64,000 nt of DNA from Hirundichthys speculiger. Lineage: Eukaryota > Chordata > Actinopteri > Beloniformes > Exocoetidae. Position numbers and translations under genes: made by a program. Below the pieces are notes generated by a model, which worked only from the letters and a program-made list of their open reading frames with translations, ran no database searches and was not told the origin of the DNA. Positions 1 to 10,140 of the stretch are shown one piece after another. Position 1 is the stretch's first letter. Each line of letters opens with the position of its first letter. The stretch lies in assembly GCA_018398805.1 (NCBI GenBank), contig JAGFBZ010000708.1:1674001-1738000 (forward strand), read 5' to 3'.

Positions 1-185
1 TTTTATTCTGATGTGATTTCATTGATTGCAAAGACTTCTGCTAGTGTTTTCATTGCCTTAAACTGCTAGCCAAGTTCACCTGCTGCTATTTAAATGGAAG
101 TGCTATGTTCTTTGGTACTGAGACTGTTGAACAGTCACTGTTCTGTAACTAAATGTGTTTTATAATAATTAAAAAAAAAAAAAAA
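1..185 (+). other. Possible retroposed 3' end with A-tail
   Basis: The sequence reads like a plus-strand 3' UTR. It is AT-rich without long ORFs, has an ATTAAA at 168-173 and runs straight into a 15-base A-run at 171-185. Because it should lie inside a minus-strand ube2e1 intron, a retroposed transcript tail is more likely than a true gene end, but a plus-strand gene ending here cannot be excluded. I do not recognise the source transcript. Confidence 0.25.
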
Positions 186-676
186 GATCAACACTGGAAC
201 CCGGAGCTCTCAGGCAGCAGGCAGGATTAATCCCTACATGGACTCAGGAACGTTTCTGGAAACTCGCCTCTACAAACACAGTCGGCCACGTCCACATCAC
301 AAAGGAGGATACATGAAAGTGATACAGGAAGGACACCATCTTCTCTGGGCCGAGGCTCGTTTAAAATGAGCTAAAATGGAAAAAAAACGGTCCTGAAATT
401 ATTTTTGGAAACCACGGACTCTGACCTTAAGAGCAGCTTTTCATCAGTGCTCACTTCAAAATCCTGCATCTCTGACGGTACGGAGGTGCATCAGTGACAA
501 AAGAATAGATCAATTCTGAAAGGTATGTACGGCTTTTAGAGCAGCAGGTGATGCCATTCAGCCTCGCATCTCTCAGCAGGACATCGCTGGACAGACGAGT
601 CCAGACGATGTCCAGGTGCTGAACGAGCATCTCCAAACATTTATCTGACCAGAACGAGACATGGCTGGGCCCTCAC
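186..676 (-). other. ube2e1: ube2e1 intron, start of the downstream intron
   Basis: This is the intron that follows the first coding exon on the minus strand. It begins at the GTGAGG donor at 671-676 and runs out of the window. I see no further exon and no recognisable repeat here. Confidence 0.6.
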
Positions 677-749
677 CGTTTAGCGCTGGTGGACAGAAGC
701 TTGGAGGTCTTGCTCATGCTGGCTTTGCTTTCTCGTTTCCTCGGATGGT

Positions 750-780
<31 letters not shown>

Positions 781-852
781 GTGGTGATGGTGACTCGATG
801 ATGAGGAGGAGGAGGAAGAGCTCGTGCTGGCACGGGAATCTTCATCCGACAT
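677..852 (-). CDS. ube2e1: Ubiquitin-conjugating enzyme E2 E1, first coding exon
   Basis: The exon encodes the disordered N-terminal extension that distinguishes class E E2 enzymes from the bare UBC core. The translation starts MSDEDSRASTSSSS and ends SKLLSTSAK plus two bases of an Arg codon, followed by a GTGAGG donor. Both ends match my recollection of vertebrate UBE2E1 (MSDDDSRASTSSSS... and ...SKLLSTSAKR). The start codon is the first ATG of this reading frame and matches the family start. In between there is a Ser10 run, then four His and nine Gln that I do not recall in the mammalian protein. The exon gives 58 complete residues; the catalytic core lies in exons to the left of the window. 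The protein charges ubiquitin on its core cysteine and works with RING or HECT E3 ligases. A close E2 gene, ube2e2, lies upstream in the same orientation. Confidence 0.93.
754..780 (-). repeat. (CAG)9 tract coding polyglutamine
   Basis: Nine uninterrupted CTG triplets on the plus strand read as nine CAG glutamine codons in ube2e1. They are followed 5' in the mRNA by four His codons (CAC/CAT) and a Ser10 run of mixed codons. A pure CAG run in a coding exon can change length by slippage. Confidence 0.95.
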
Positions 853-1990
853 ACCGAGCCTTGGGAGCGAGGGATGAACTCAGATTAAAACTGACCAAAG
901 GAAATCTGACATTTTACGCGGCGGACCGGCTCCTGAACGAACACAAACACAGCTGGAGTTAAACAGCTGGAGCGCTGCAGCGGCATCACATTTACATGAT
1001 GTAAATTAAACTCCTCCACACTCTGACCGACAACGTAGACCGGTGATGTCCTGCAAAACGCCCAATAAATTTAAACGGACTGTTAAAGAGGTCTGCTGAA
1101 CTGTTTTCTGCACTTTTTTTTTAAATCAAAGTTTAAATCAGCATCCATATTTATTTGCTTTTTCAGTCTGTTTGTTAAAATGCATGTAGAATATTAAAGG
1201 CTGGCTGGTTACTGGTCATGTTGTAATCACTGGTAATGGCTGCAGAAACTCTATTTCAGCGCAGGTTGGGTTGCTTCTACCAGATTTACTCTCCACCTTT
1301 CTTGAGCGTGTTAAACTTTCTCCTCCGGGACGTCCACAGCAGGTCGTCTCAGGTCGTCTCAGGTGAGGGCAGAGATGTAAACCTCCCACCTCTGCTGGAA
1401 CAGACGGCCGGGACGGGAGTTCAGAGTTACTCTAGATGGGTTTTTTCCTGACAGGAACAGGAGGCCACAACAACTGGATGACACTCAGTGACGTCATGAA
1501 AACTTAGATAAGACAACAGGACTTGTGACCAGTATCTGAGATAAACCTGCGTGTTATCAAAGCTCCACCCCCAGACTGGTTGCCTACCAGACCCACCTGG
1601 GTCCTGGTCCAGATGCAGGACTCTCTGGAGACCGTCTGGGGGAGGGGGGCTCGGTATTGACCCTGGAGAACTTCTTCCCACCGACGGGACTATTTTCCTC
1701 CTTCATGAGGCGGAGTTGCGACCTCAGCTAATATTCGCTCTCCGGTCGGTATTTTTAGCCGCGGCAGCTGCGAGCAGGTCGTCCGGTAGAAACGGCAGGG
1801 CCACCGGACCACGCGGCGGTAACCCCCGGACCACGCATCACCACCTCCGCCGTCGGACCGGAGCACCGCGGAGGAGAAACGACGCCGACGGGGCGATGTC
1901 GCAGTCGGCAGAGCCCCCCTCTGACACCGCGGGGGAGGAGGGGGGGGGGGGGGGGCGCACGGTTCAGCTGTCTTTCTTTAAAAAACTCAC
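853..1990 (-). other. ube2e1: ube2e1 5' leader stub and proposed intron 1
   Basis: Reading toward the ATG on the minus strand, a pyrimidine-rich stretch ends CTCCCAAG just before seven bases (GCTCGGT, 853-859) and the start codon, which is a plausible acceptor. With the donor at 1990/1991 this would make 860-1990 an intron of about 1.1 kb. I see no other feature in it. An alternative is an unspliced 5' UTR running from a TSS in this stretch. Confidence 0.45.
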
Positions 1991-2180
1991 CGCGACGTCA
2001 AAAACCGAACCCGCCGCTCGGTGACGGTTTTCCGCCGGGTTTTAGCAGCTAAAGCCGACGACGAGCAGCGGAGTCTCGGTCTCGTGCCGCTAGCAGAACC
2101 GGACACATCCGCGCTCCCTCACGGCCCCCTTCACGAACACGCGACGTTACGTTACCGCTCCCGGTGTTGGAAATATTTGA
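1690..2180. promoter_or_regulatory. ube2e1: CpG island, likely ube2e1 promoter and first exon
   Basis: This is the only long stretch of the window dense in CpG (for example 1740-1900 and 1985-2160); the surroundings are AT-rich. On the minus strand it contains GCG|GTGAGT with the exon base at 1991, an almost perfect 5' splice site. I infer a non-coding first exon of ube2e1 from somewhere near 2000-2200 down to 1991. No TATA box is evident, as usual for housekeeping E2 promoters. A CAG|GTACCT donor-like site at 2184 on the plus strand leaves room for a divergent transcript. Confidence 0.6.
1985..1991 (-). other. ube2e1: Consensus 5' splice site of proposed non-coding exon
   Basis: On the minus strand the bases read ...GTCGCG|GTGAGTTTT. 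The last exon base is 1991 and the intron starts at 1990. It lies in the CpG island, upstream of and in the same orientation as the ube2e1 start codon. Confidence 0.5.
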
Positions 2181-2184
2181 TTTC

Positions 2185-3455
2185 AGGTACCTTTCTTTGT
2201 GTGTGTGTGCACAGACGGTGCGCGTGTGCCTCCGCCGCCTGGACGCACGAGAGTCAAACTACGTCACTGAGCGCAGCTGAAACTTCCGGTCACCTTCTTG
2301 TCTGTAAAACACGGAGAAACTCGAGGCGGTTCCCCCCAATTAAGACGTTTTATTTTATTTTCATTTCAAACCGAAGCTTGATTGAACCCTGAATGATCAC
2401 AACAGTCGGAGTAAAGCAGCCGATATGTTCCAAAAATATAACAAATTAAAGGAAATACAGTCCTCCAACAGTTAATACCCCTCTCCTTTACAAAAAAAAT
2501 AAATAAATAATAATAATAATTATTATTATTATTATTATTACGTAAAAACAGTGTTAAGAAAATAAAACTAAAATGAACAAAATCACCTTTTTCACTTTAA
2601 TTATTTATTTAACTGAAATGAAGCCCCCCAAAAATATAATAATGATGCTCATATGCAGATCCACCTGTATCAACCTCTCACCATATTTGTTGATCTTTGT
2701 TTTTCTTCACATTAGTGACTTCAGAATTAACTTCAGAACACCAAGGCCCAATTTGAAATGTGAAAAATCTCCACGTCCCACCGAAACCTCTAATCACAAC
2801 TGTGATCAACATACAGGACCAGGAACCATGATCCGATATCAATGTAAGGGGTCAACAAATAAGGTGACACTTGTCATATTAAGTTAAGATGACAATAGAA
2901 TAACACTTAATTGGGTTGTTTTATTACTTCTTAATGTTTTTTAACCATGTCATTAATATTTTACAGTAATTAAAAACATATTTTAAAAAGATCGAGGATT
3001 TAAAACACATTTGTTTAATTTTAATGACCTGTTTAGGAGCATTAACTTAAACACGGCCTTGACTCCTTGATTTACTTGTAAACATCTGTCCCCCCCCCCC
3101 CTCTCCATTTGCACCCAGACTCATCTGGTACAGGAGTTCATGGTCTCGCGGCTAGAAAACAGCCACAGACCACCAGCCCTCCGCCGCCGTGCTCGGTGGT
3201 GATGAGGAGCACGGTGGTCAAGCAGCTCCACGGTGGTCTCATCTGTCCTGGGGTCCCTGGTCCAAATGTTGTCTGGTTGGTCCAACGCTTTCATTCAACT
3301 AGAGTCCACGTGGGGCTTTTGCGTACCTCACAAAATCCCCAAATGCAGCGGTGACGACCGGTTTCAACCGGCCCTGCCGCCCAGCGGTACTCAGGTTTCA
3401 CATCAGCATTTATTTAGCTCAGTCGGGCCTTAGGTTTAAAGAAGTAGTTCCTGCC
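2185..3455. other. AT-rich intergenic DNA, no gene seen
   Basis: The stretch holds short AAT/ATT triplet runs near 2503-2540 and a C-run at about 3091. ORFs here are short, lack family resemblance and overlap low-complexity DNA. I recognise nothing functional. Confidence 0.5.
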
Positions 3456-3466
3456 TTTTTTTTTTT

Positions 3467-3497
<31 letters not shown>

Positions 3498-3498
3498 G
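3456..3498. repeat. Homopolymer junction T21-G22
   Basis: A run of 21 T (3456-3476) is followed directly by 22 G (3477-3498). The G-run could form a quadruplex, and its exact length is likely to be unreliable in the assembly. Confidence 0.9.
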
Positions 3499-3884
3499 TT
3501 TCTAAACATTGCACAGCATTGCAAGACCATTACTTATGTCCTTCCCTCTTTGCACAGCTGCTGGTGATCAGTGAGGTGAGGATGAGGAGCACCTGACTGC
3601 TCCAGCCTCGTCCTCCGTCCTCTCAGCCGCCGTGTCTCCGTTCACAGCTGCACATATTTATTTTTGAGCTGCCATCTCATACCCACTGGCAGCTGCAGCG
3701 CCAACCCCCAGTAAATAAGAGAAGAAGACAGCAAAGAGGAAGAGATAAAAGAAGAAAAACAGACTGAAACATCAGGAACAGCGCTGAGGGAGCTGAGATG
3801 TTGCTGCGTCTCTGTTTGCCTTCTGCAGCAGCTTCAGTGGTGCTGATGAAAGAGGAGAGATGACACATCTGGATGGTGTCATCT
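3499..3884. other. Intergenic DNA between homopolymer and minisatellite
   Basis: I see no gene, RNA or recognisable repeat. The segment leads into the 11-bp tandem array without a clear boundary motif. Confidence 0.4.
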
Positions 3885-5105
3885 CCACCCGTCACCCACC
3901 ACTCACCCACCCGTCACCTACCCGTCACCCACCACTCACCCACCCGTCACTCACCCGTCACCCACCAGTCACCCACCAGTCACCCACCCGTCACCCACCC
4001 GTCACCCACCAGTCACCCACCGTCACCCACCGTCACCACCCGTCACCCGTCACCCACCGTCACTTACCCGTCACCCACCCGTCACCCACCCGTCACCCAC
4101 CAGTCACCCACCCGTCACCCACCCGTCACCCACCAGTCACCTACCCGTCACCCACCAGTCACTTACCCGTCACCCACCCGTCACCCACCAGTCACCCACC
4201 CACCCACCCGTCACCCACCCGTCACCCACCAGTCACCGTCACCCGTCCCCCACCCGTCACCCAGTCACCTACCCATCACCCGTCACCCACCCGTTAGTCA
4301 CCACCCGTCACCCACCAGTCACCCCACCAGTCACCCCCCGTCACCCACCCGTCACCCACCAGTCACCCGTCACCCACCCGTCACCACCCGTCACCCGTCA
4401 CCCACCAGTCACCCACCCGTCACCCACCAGTCACCCACCCGTCACCCACCCGTCACCCCCCCACCCAGTCACCCACCAGTCACCCACCCGTCACCCACCA
4501 GTCACCCACCCGTCACACCCCCCACCCACCCGTCACCCACCAGTCACTTACCCGTCACCCACCCGTCACCACCCGTCACCCACCAGTCACCCACCAGTCA
4601 CCCACCCGTCACCCACCAGTCACCCACCCGTCACCCACCCGTCACCCACCAGTCACTTACCCGTCACCCACCCGTCACCCACCCGTCACCCACCAGTCAC
4701 CCTCACCCGTCACCCACCCGTCACCCACCAGTCACCCACCAGTCACCCACCAGTCACCCACCCGTCACCCACCAGTCACCCACCCGTCACCCACCCGTCA
4801 CCCACCAGTCACCCACCCACCGTCACCCACCGTCACCCACCAGTCACCCACCGTTACCCGTCACCCACCCGTCACCCACCAGTCACCCACCACCCACCGT
4901 CACCCACCCGTCACCCACCCGTCACCCACCGTCACCCACCCGTCACCACCAGTCACCCACCAGTCACCCACCCGTCACCCACCCGTCACCCACCCGTCAC
5001 TTACCCGTCACCCACCCGTCACCCACCAGTCACCTACCCATCACCCACCGGTCACCCACCGGTCACCCACCAGTCACCCACCACTCACCCACCACTCACC
5101 CCCGT
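3885..5105. repeat. 11-bp minisatellite CACCCACCMGT
   Basis: About 1.2 kb of tandem units alternates between GTCACCCACCC and GTCACCCACCA with scattered deletions and TTAC variants. Strand composition is extremely skewed (almost no G outside the GT of each unit). Because 11 is not a multiple of 3 the array stays open in several frames and produces long His/Pro/Thr/Ser ORFs that are artefacts. It lies between the two E2 genes. Confidence 0.95.
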
Positions 5106-5319
5106 GGGTGACGGGTCTCGAGGCCCCGGACCCCCGGACCCCCACTGATGGAAACACATCTATTAATCCTTTGTCAGCAGTGAGTCTGGACTTATGTTCA
5201 TGTTTGGTTTTATCTTTGCACTAATAAAAGTTATTTGTTGTTGTCCACTGAGGTTGAATTTGTCTGACACTAAGAGCCATTATGATTTTACTCGGTTCCA
5301 GTAAGAACACACATACTAG
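5106..5319. other. Spacer with AATAAA-like 3' end
   Basis: After the minisatellite a short unique stretch carries AATAAA at about 5222 followed by a TTGTTGTTG-rich segment, resembling a transcript end, but no upstream coding sequence supports a gene. Confidence 0.25.
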
Positions 5320-6313
5320 TAGGGGTGAGTACAGTGATCCATCGCCAATTCGCGGTTTAAGTTCCGCGGTTTTAGTTATTCATGGATTCTTTCAGAAATA
5401 TATAATATAATTTAAAAAAAATTAAAAAATCATGGAAACATCACAGGATGTTGTGCGCGTTGTCTCACAGCGCAGAAATGCTGTGAGCCAGCCTGGCCCC
5501 TTTAAGAAGGTGGCCTTATGGGTAATGATGTGGCCTTATGGGTAATGGTGTTTGTGTGTTGTGGGACGGCAGAAGAAAACGGGGTTAGATGAAAAGTGTA
5601 GTGAGCATCAACAGCAGCCCAGCGTGTATAGATTTACATTCTCTGTTAACCAACAGGAGCCCAACAATACAACCTGTGTGATGTTACAAGTTCCTGCAGT
5701 GCCAGAATAAAGTGCTCGTTCCCTGCAGAGAAAACTGGACTTTTTGTTTTGTTGTTGTTAGCTTGTTAGCCGCTAATTACGAGCCAAAAATAGCACAATA
5801 CCAGCAGTTTGTTTACTACGGTTCAGAGACCAGAGGCTGTGAAGGTAACAGAAAGACCACAGTTGAGCCTTTGTCTTGTTTCACTGCAGTGCCTCGATAC
5901 TTTTTTGGGGTTTTTAAACATATTTTAAACACATTATTGAGGCTTGGGGGGGCTCCGGCTCCAGATCGTGGATTTAGATTTACGTGGGGGGGGGGTCCCC
6001 ATTAACCACGAATTATAAGGGATCACTGTATTGCTATATTGTACCCAGTTAATATCAAAATTAAAAGTAGAGATGAAAAATCAAGTTGCTGTATATGTTC
6101 ATCAGATGATATTGATCATTCAGAGGACAAATTGAGTCAAAACTATTTGCTTCAAAACAACCTATTTATTGTTTATTATTAGTGTTTTTGCACATTTAAG
6201 TGAACGAATGAATTTTCCTAAAAAAAATCGATATTAGGAGCTGAAAAATCGATATATATCGAGCGGCTGAATATCACGATATATCGCCAAATTGATTTTC
6301 TTCCACACCCCTA
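5320..6313. mobile_element. hAT-like MITE family A, copy A1, split by B1
   Basis: The ends read TAGGGGTGAG and CCACACCCCTA. The flanking 8 bp are CATACTAG on the left and CATACTAA on the right, a near-perfect hAT-type target duplication. The interior from about 6031 matches the other A copies. A TA-inserted element (B1) sits close to the left end, and the A sequence expected next to it is missing, so a deletion accompanied or followed that insertion. Confidence 0.85.
5332..6028. mobile_element. Tc1/mariner (Tigger-like) element B1 inside A1
   Basis: The element begins CAGTGATCC and ends GGATCACTG, each flanked by TA (5330-5331 and 6029-6030), typical of Tc1/mariner insertion. Subterminal CGCGG motifs match the Tigger-like style of end. 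A second copy, B2, lies at 14003-15279 in the opposite orientation. B1 lacks the LINE found in B2 and so supplies the empty-site reference for that insertion. Confidence 0.85.
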
Positions 6314-6928
6314 CATACTAATAACCATAAATATAAAAGAAATGAAAGACTGGTGAGTAAAACAAAGTAACAGGTGAGGAGGGGCTGGATGAGACTCATG
6401 AATCATTTTTTTTTTTTAAATGCAGCAGCAGAGATCTGTAAATTTAATTCTGAAGAAAAAAAATTGTTTGAGGCGGAAGAAAGTATATTAACTGTTTTTG
6501 TTGAAGTTTTCCCATTCTCACAATATTCATACTGTATGTAGACTTTTTTGCATTACAAGGAAATATACTGGGTAAAAGTTTGAAGTGAATTTCTCCATTT
6601 ATTTATTTGTTTGTTTGAGGAGTTCAGAACTGAAAGAGGGTTTATTTTATCCTGATAATTACTTATTTTATCCTGATAATTACTAAATCCAACGTCGGAC
6701 TCATTGGGGGTCATTCAGTTCAACTACAACAGCAGCAGCGTCATATCAGTTTAAAAGCCTTTACAAAGTTCTTTTCCTGTCAGCTCCATGACATTTATGA
6801 GATAGCAGATAAAACATTTATTACAGTTTCTTTAAACATACGGAAACAGTTATAAAGATGTGCTTTAATTGATCTTACATATCGCTTCTTGACATAACTT
6901 TCTAACCTTGCGAGCAAAATATTTTATC
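6314..6928. other. Unique intergenic DNA
   Basis: AT-rich sequence with a short duplicated TTTATCCTGATAATTACT motif near 6644-6682. No gene or mobile element is recognised. Confidence 0.4.
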
Positions 6929-7235
6929 TAGGGCTAGGCAACGATTAAAATTTGTAATTGCGATTAATCGCATGATTTCCCTGATTAATCACGATTAATC
7001 GCATTGTATACGCAGAATCAAATAATGAATTCAAAAGTAGAGTAAAATGCACTTTTATTTGAAATGTTCTGCTGCCATATGAACTAAAGTGTCATAACAT
7101 TTGTTGTTCAAACACTTTTAACATCAGCACTTGTCAGTAACACATATTTAGTGTAAATCTCATCTTAAAAAATGTCAAAATAAAATAAAGCTTATTGCCA
7201 CTGCCAGGACATTAATGTCATCCTGTTTTTATAAA
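6929..7235 (+). mobile_element. hAT-like family E fragment, copy E1
   Basis: It starts TAGGGCTAGGCAACGATTAAAA and carries the family's GATTAATCGC subterminal repeats. It then follows copies E2 and E3 up to TCATCCTGTTTTTATAAAAAG, where it stops. The right two-thirds of the element is missing. Confidence 0.8.
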
Positions 7236-7250
7236 AAGTAAAAAAAAAAA

Positions 7251-7308
7251 GTGTGTGTATGCGCGTGTGTGTGTGTGCGTGCGCGTGTGCGTGTGCATGT
7301 GCGTGTTA
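7251..7308. repeat. (GT)n-rich microsatellite
   Basis: Imperfect GT/GC dinucleotide tract directly after the truncated E1 fragment and an A-run. Confidence 0.85.
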
Positions 7309-8808
7309 CAGATCCGGTACGTGAGTCCCCAGGAACCTCAATGGCGTGAAGCAGAGTGGAGCAGAATTCCTCCACAACAATGTGAGCGGCTGATCCACTC
7401 AGACAGACAATGACTACTTCAGTCTATTGTGGGAACTCGCTCTCTCTTTTTTATTTTTTTTTCTGGCTTCATTTTTATTATGTCATAATGTCACAGTAGG
7501 AAAAAATATGTTGTTGCCAAGAACATTTACACACAGTTGATTACTCCATTCACAAGCGATTCAGCAGCCTCGTCAGGACGGATGGTAAACAGTTTCTATA
7601 AGTGAATATAACGCAGCGTTAAAGCGCCAGCTGGTAGTAATGAGACCAGATCACTAACAGCTGCTGGCCTCAGTTACTGCCCAGCACTAAAAACAGTGCT
7701 ACCTCAGTTTGAATGACACTTTTAAAAGGCCGTTATACCGCCTGATAAACGCCTCCACGTGTGGAATTTACTGCAGCTTCAGCGTTGCAGTAAGTGGCTG
7801 ATGTGAAAGGTGGATAATTATGAAGCGTCACTTTTATTGGCTTTTCATGGCCGGTCTTCTGGCATCCAGAAGATCTTCCAGACCGAAGACAGAAGGCGAG
7901 ATGAGCTTTTCTGTTCATCACGTATGAAGATGAGACTCATGTGTCCCTCTGCGGCTGGTACCATGATGTTACCTGCTGGAAATCCGGCCCACAGCGTTAC
8001 CGTCGAAGCTTTAGCTCCCAGGATTTATGTGACTAATAAACTGTAAACTCAGTTCAGGATGTTTAACGCCGTTTTCTGTTTGGTTCGTCCTGAACGCTTC
8101 ATGTGTATTAGATGTGCCCAGTTCTGACGGACTGGTGGGCAGTTCTGGACTCGGAGGCTGCTGGTTTTTCCCTTCGCCTGCATTCGCAGGAGTCTGTGGT
8201 CAAACAGGCAGGAAGTGTAACAGAACCGTCACCTACTCGGACCTTTCAGCAGTTGGGTTGGGGTTGGGGTTAGGTTAGGTCCGTTACAGGGGCAGGAACC
8301 GTGGGTCTACAACTATTCTTCAGCAGTTTTTGGTTCTGATGGAGTTGACAGAAAAGCAAAAATCTGACCAACTGTAGGGAGGTGTGACGGCGGCGATGAA
8401 TCAGACTCACGCTCACACCACCTTCCTACTCAGCGCCACACCCAGCGGCCCGTCTGGGGCGGCTGCACTGAACTACCCACCTCCAACCGGGGGCTTGTTT
8501 CAGTCCCGTAGAAATCCCTGAAGGTTACAGTCCAGTTAAGGAGCTGTGAACCGGATCCCTGCTGACGGTGGAGTCTTGCTCAACGTTCTGATGCAGGTGG
8601 ACCGCTTCAAGACCCAAGAAGAGGAGTCCAGCTGTCTTCTGTTCAAACCTCTGAGAATATGTCTTAGGTAGTCATTTATCTCCTACTAACATGCTTAAAC
8701 CCTTTTCAAGAAAAGGGCCGGACCTGCACAGCGGGTCTCCTGAAGCCCGGACGAGGTTCTCCTTGTTCAACACGCTCATATGTTTGCTACATTGTCAGCA
8801 GTAGCAAC
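7309..8808. other. Intergenic DNA, no gene recognised
   Basis: About 1.5 kb of mostly non-repetitive sequence of normal composition. Short ORFs on both strands (for example around 7733-8046) show no domain. The stretch may hold regulatory sequence of the E2 pair, but nothing in it is diagnostic. Confidence 0.35.
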
Positions 8809-9228
8809 GGCGCGTCTGCTCTAGCGGCGTCTGCTCTAGCGGCGTCTGCTCTAGCGGCGTCTGCTCTAGCGGCGTCTGCTCTAGCGGCGTCTGCTCTAGC
8901 GGCGCTGAGCGTCTGCTCTAGCTCTAGCGGCGTCTGCTCTAGCGGCGTCTGCTCTAGCGGCGTCTGCTCTAGCGGCGTCTCCTCTAGCGGCGTCTCCTCT
9001 AGCGGCATCTGCTCCAGCGGCGTCTGCTCTAGCGGCGTCTCCTCTAGCGGCGTCTGCTCTAGCGGCGTCTGCTCTATCGGCGTCTGCTCTAGCGGCGTCT
9101 CCTCTAGCGGCGTCTCCTCTAGCGGCGTCTGCTCTATCGGCGTCTGCTCTATCGGTGTCTCCTCTAGCAGCGTCTGCTCTAGCGGCGTCTCCTCTAGCAG
9201 CGTCTGCTCTAGCGGCGTCTCCTCTACC
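8809..9228. repeat. 15-bp minisatellite GCGTCTGCTCTAGCG
   Basis: About 28 tandem units with GCTCTAGCGGCGTCT as the repeating word and single-base variants (CTCC for CTGC, ATCGG for AGCGG). As 15 is a multiple of 3, minus-strand translation gives a five-residue repeat (LEETP/LEQTP). That is a by-product: there is no start context, splice site or unique coding flank. Confidence 0.95.
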
Positions 9229-9914
9229 ACGCGTTACGCCTCAATAACGTCCATCATTATGCAGAGCTGAGGCTTGTTTATTCACGGCCAAACTTTGGCC
9301 TTTTCCCGCCGTATCGATCGACTCCCTCGCCCGGCAAATGTTACATTATTATCCTTCTCCTTTCCTGCCAGACGCTCCCTGCTGCACCTTTGAAAGGAGG
9401 AATCAGAGATCAGGAGGAGCCCGCCTCAACCCCTCCCGGCGCGTCAGCCGTAATTAAGTCTGGCACCGTTAACGCCGCTCTGCTAATTTGGTGAGGCCTG
9501 CAGAGGCTGAAACCGCAGCAGAGTGGCGTCTCCCGCCCCGGACGAGGTGGGCGCGGCCGCCGTGAAGAGGGACTTCAACAAGTGTTGGTTTGTTCAGCGG
9601 TTTATGCAGCTTTCAACACGCGTGGCTGCAGTCACAACCCCCCCCCCCCCCCCCCCCCCCCCCCCATCTGTTTGGAGCACGTTCATCCTCTCTGTGTTTG
9701 TTGTATTTAATGTGGAGAGCTTTGGTTAAACCTTACAAACATGCCCTCACAGTCAGTTTAGACCCAGGTCAAGTATTCCCTTGTTCCCTGAAGCATAGAT
9801 CAATTTAGAATTTATAAATGACCTGTCTGACATTTAGAAATGCATGATTAATCCTTGATATTTCAGTTATTACACCACTCACTTTTTAATTAAAACTTAT
9901 AAAACTGTGATGGG
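9229..9914. other. Intergenic, low-repeat block with C28 run
   Basis: The stretch 9240-9500 is free of recognised repeats and contains TAATTA-type homeodomain-like words (GCCGTAATTAAGTC, GCTAATTTGG), so it is a candidate conserved non-coding element. A run of 28 C at 9638-9665 follows. No gene is seen. Confidence 0.35.
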
Positions 9915-10140
9915 TAGGGTTGGGCACCGAAAAACGATTCCAAGTAGGAATCGGTTCCTAACGTCCGGTTCTGGAATCGTTTAGAAGATTTTTGAATTTC
10001 GATTCCTAAATGTCCGCGCTACTTTTTTTTTTTTTTTGATGTACTGCACTAGTTTGATGATGTTACTCCACCCGGCGTACTCAACTCCGCGCTAGTGGCG
10101 ACACCACGTCCGTCGCCAACGGGACTTCACTCGCCACATC

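Noticed and set aside
1551..2024. Plus-strand ORF ending MSQSAEPPSDTAGEE...KTEPAAR
   Set aside because: It lies in the CpG island, includes a homopolymer G-run and matches no family I know. The minus-strand donor inside it argues for ube2e1 leader sequence.
3873..5111. 412-codon open frame rich in His, Pro, Ser and Thr
   Set aside because: It is the translation of an 11-bp minisatellite; neighbouring frames are open too and no unique coding sequence flanks it.
5712..6005. ORF shared by B1 and B2 (LAANYEPKI...GCEGNRKTTVEP)
   Set aside because: The similarity follows from both being copies of one non-autonomous transposon; there is no transposase motif, and a C/G-run breaks it in B2.
8787..9230. 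147-codon LEETP-repeat protein
   Set aside because: The 15-bp minisatellite period is a multiple of three, which keeps the frame open; no splice, start context or domain.
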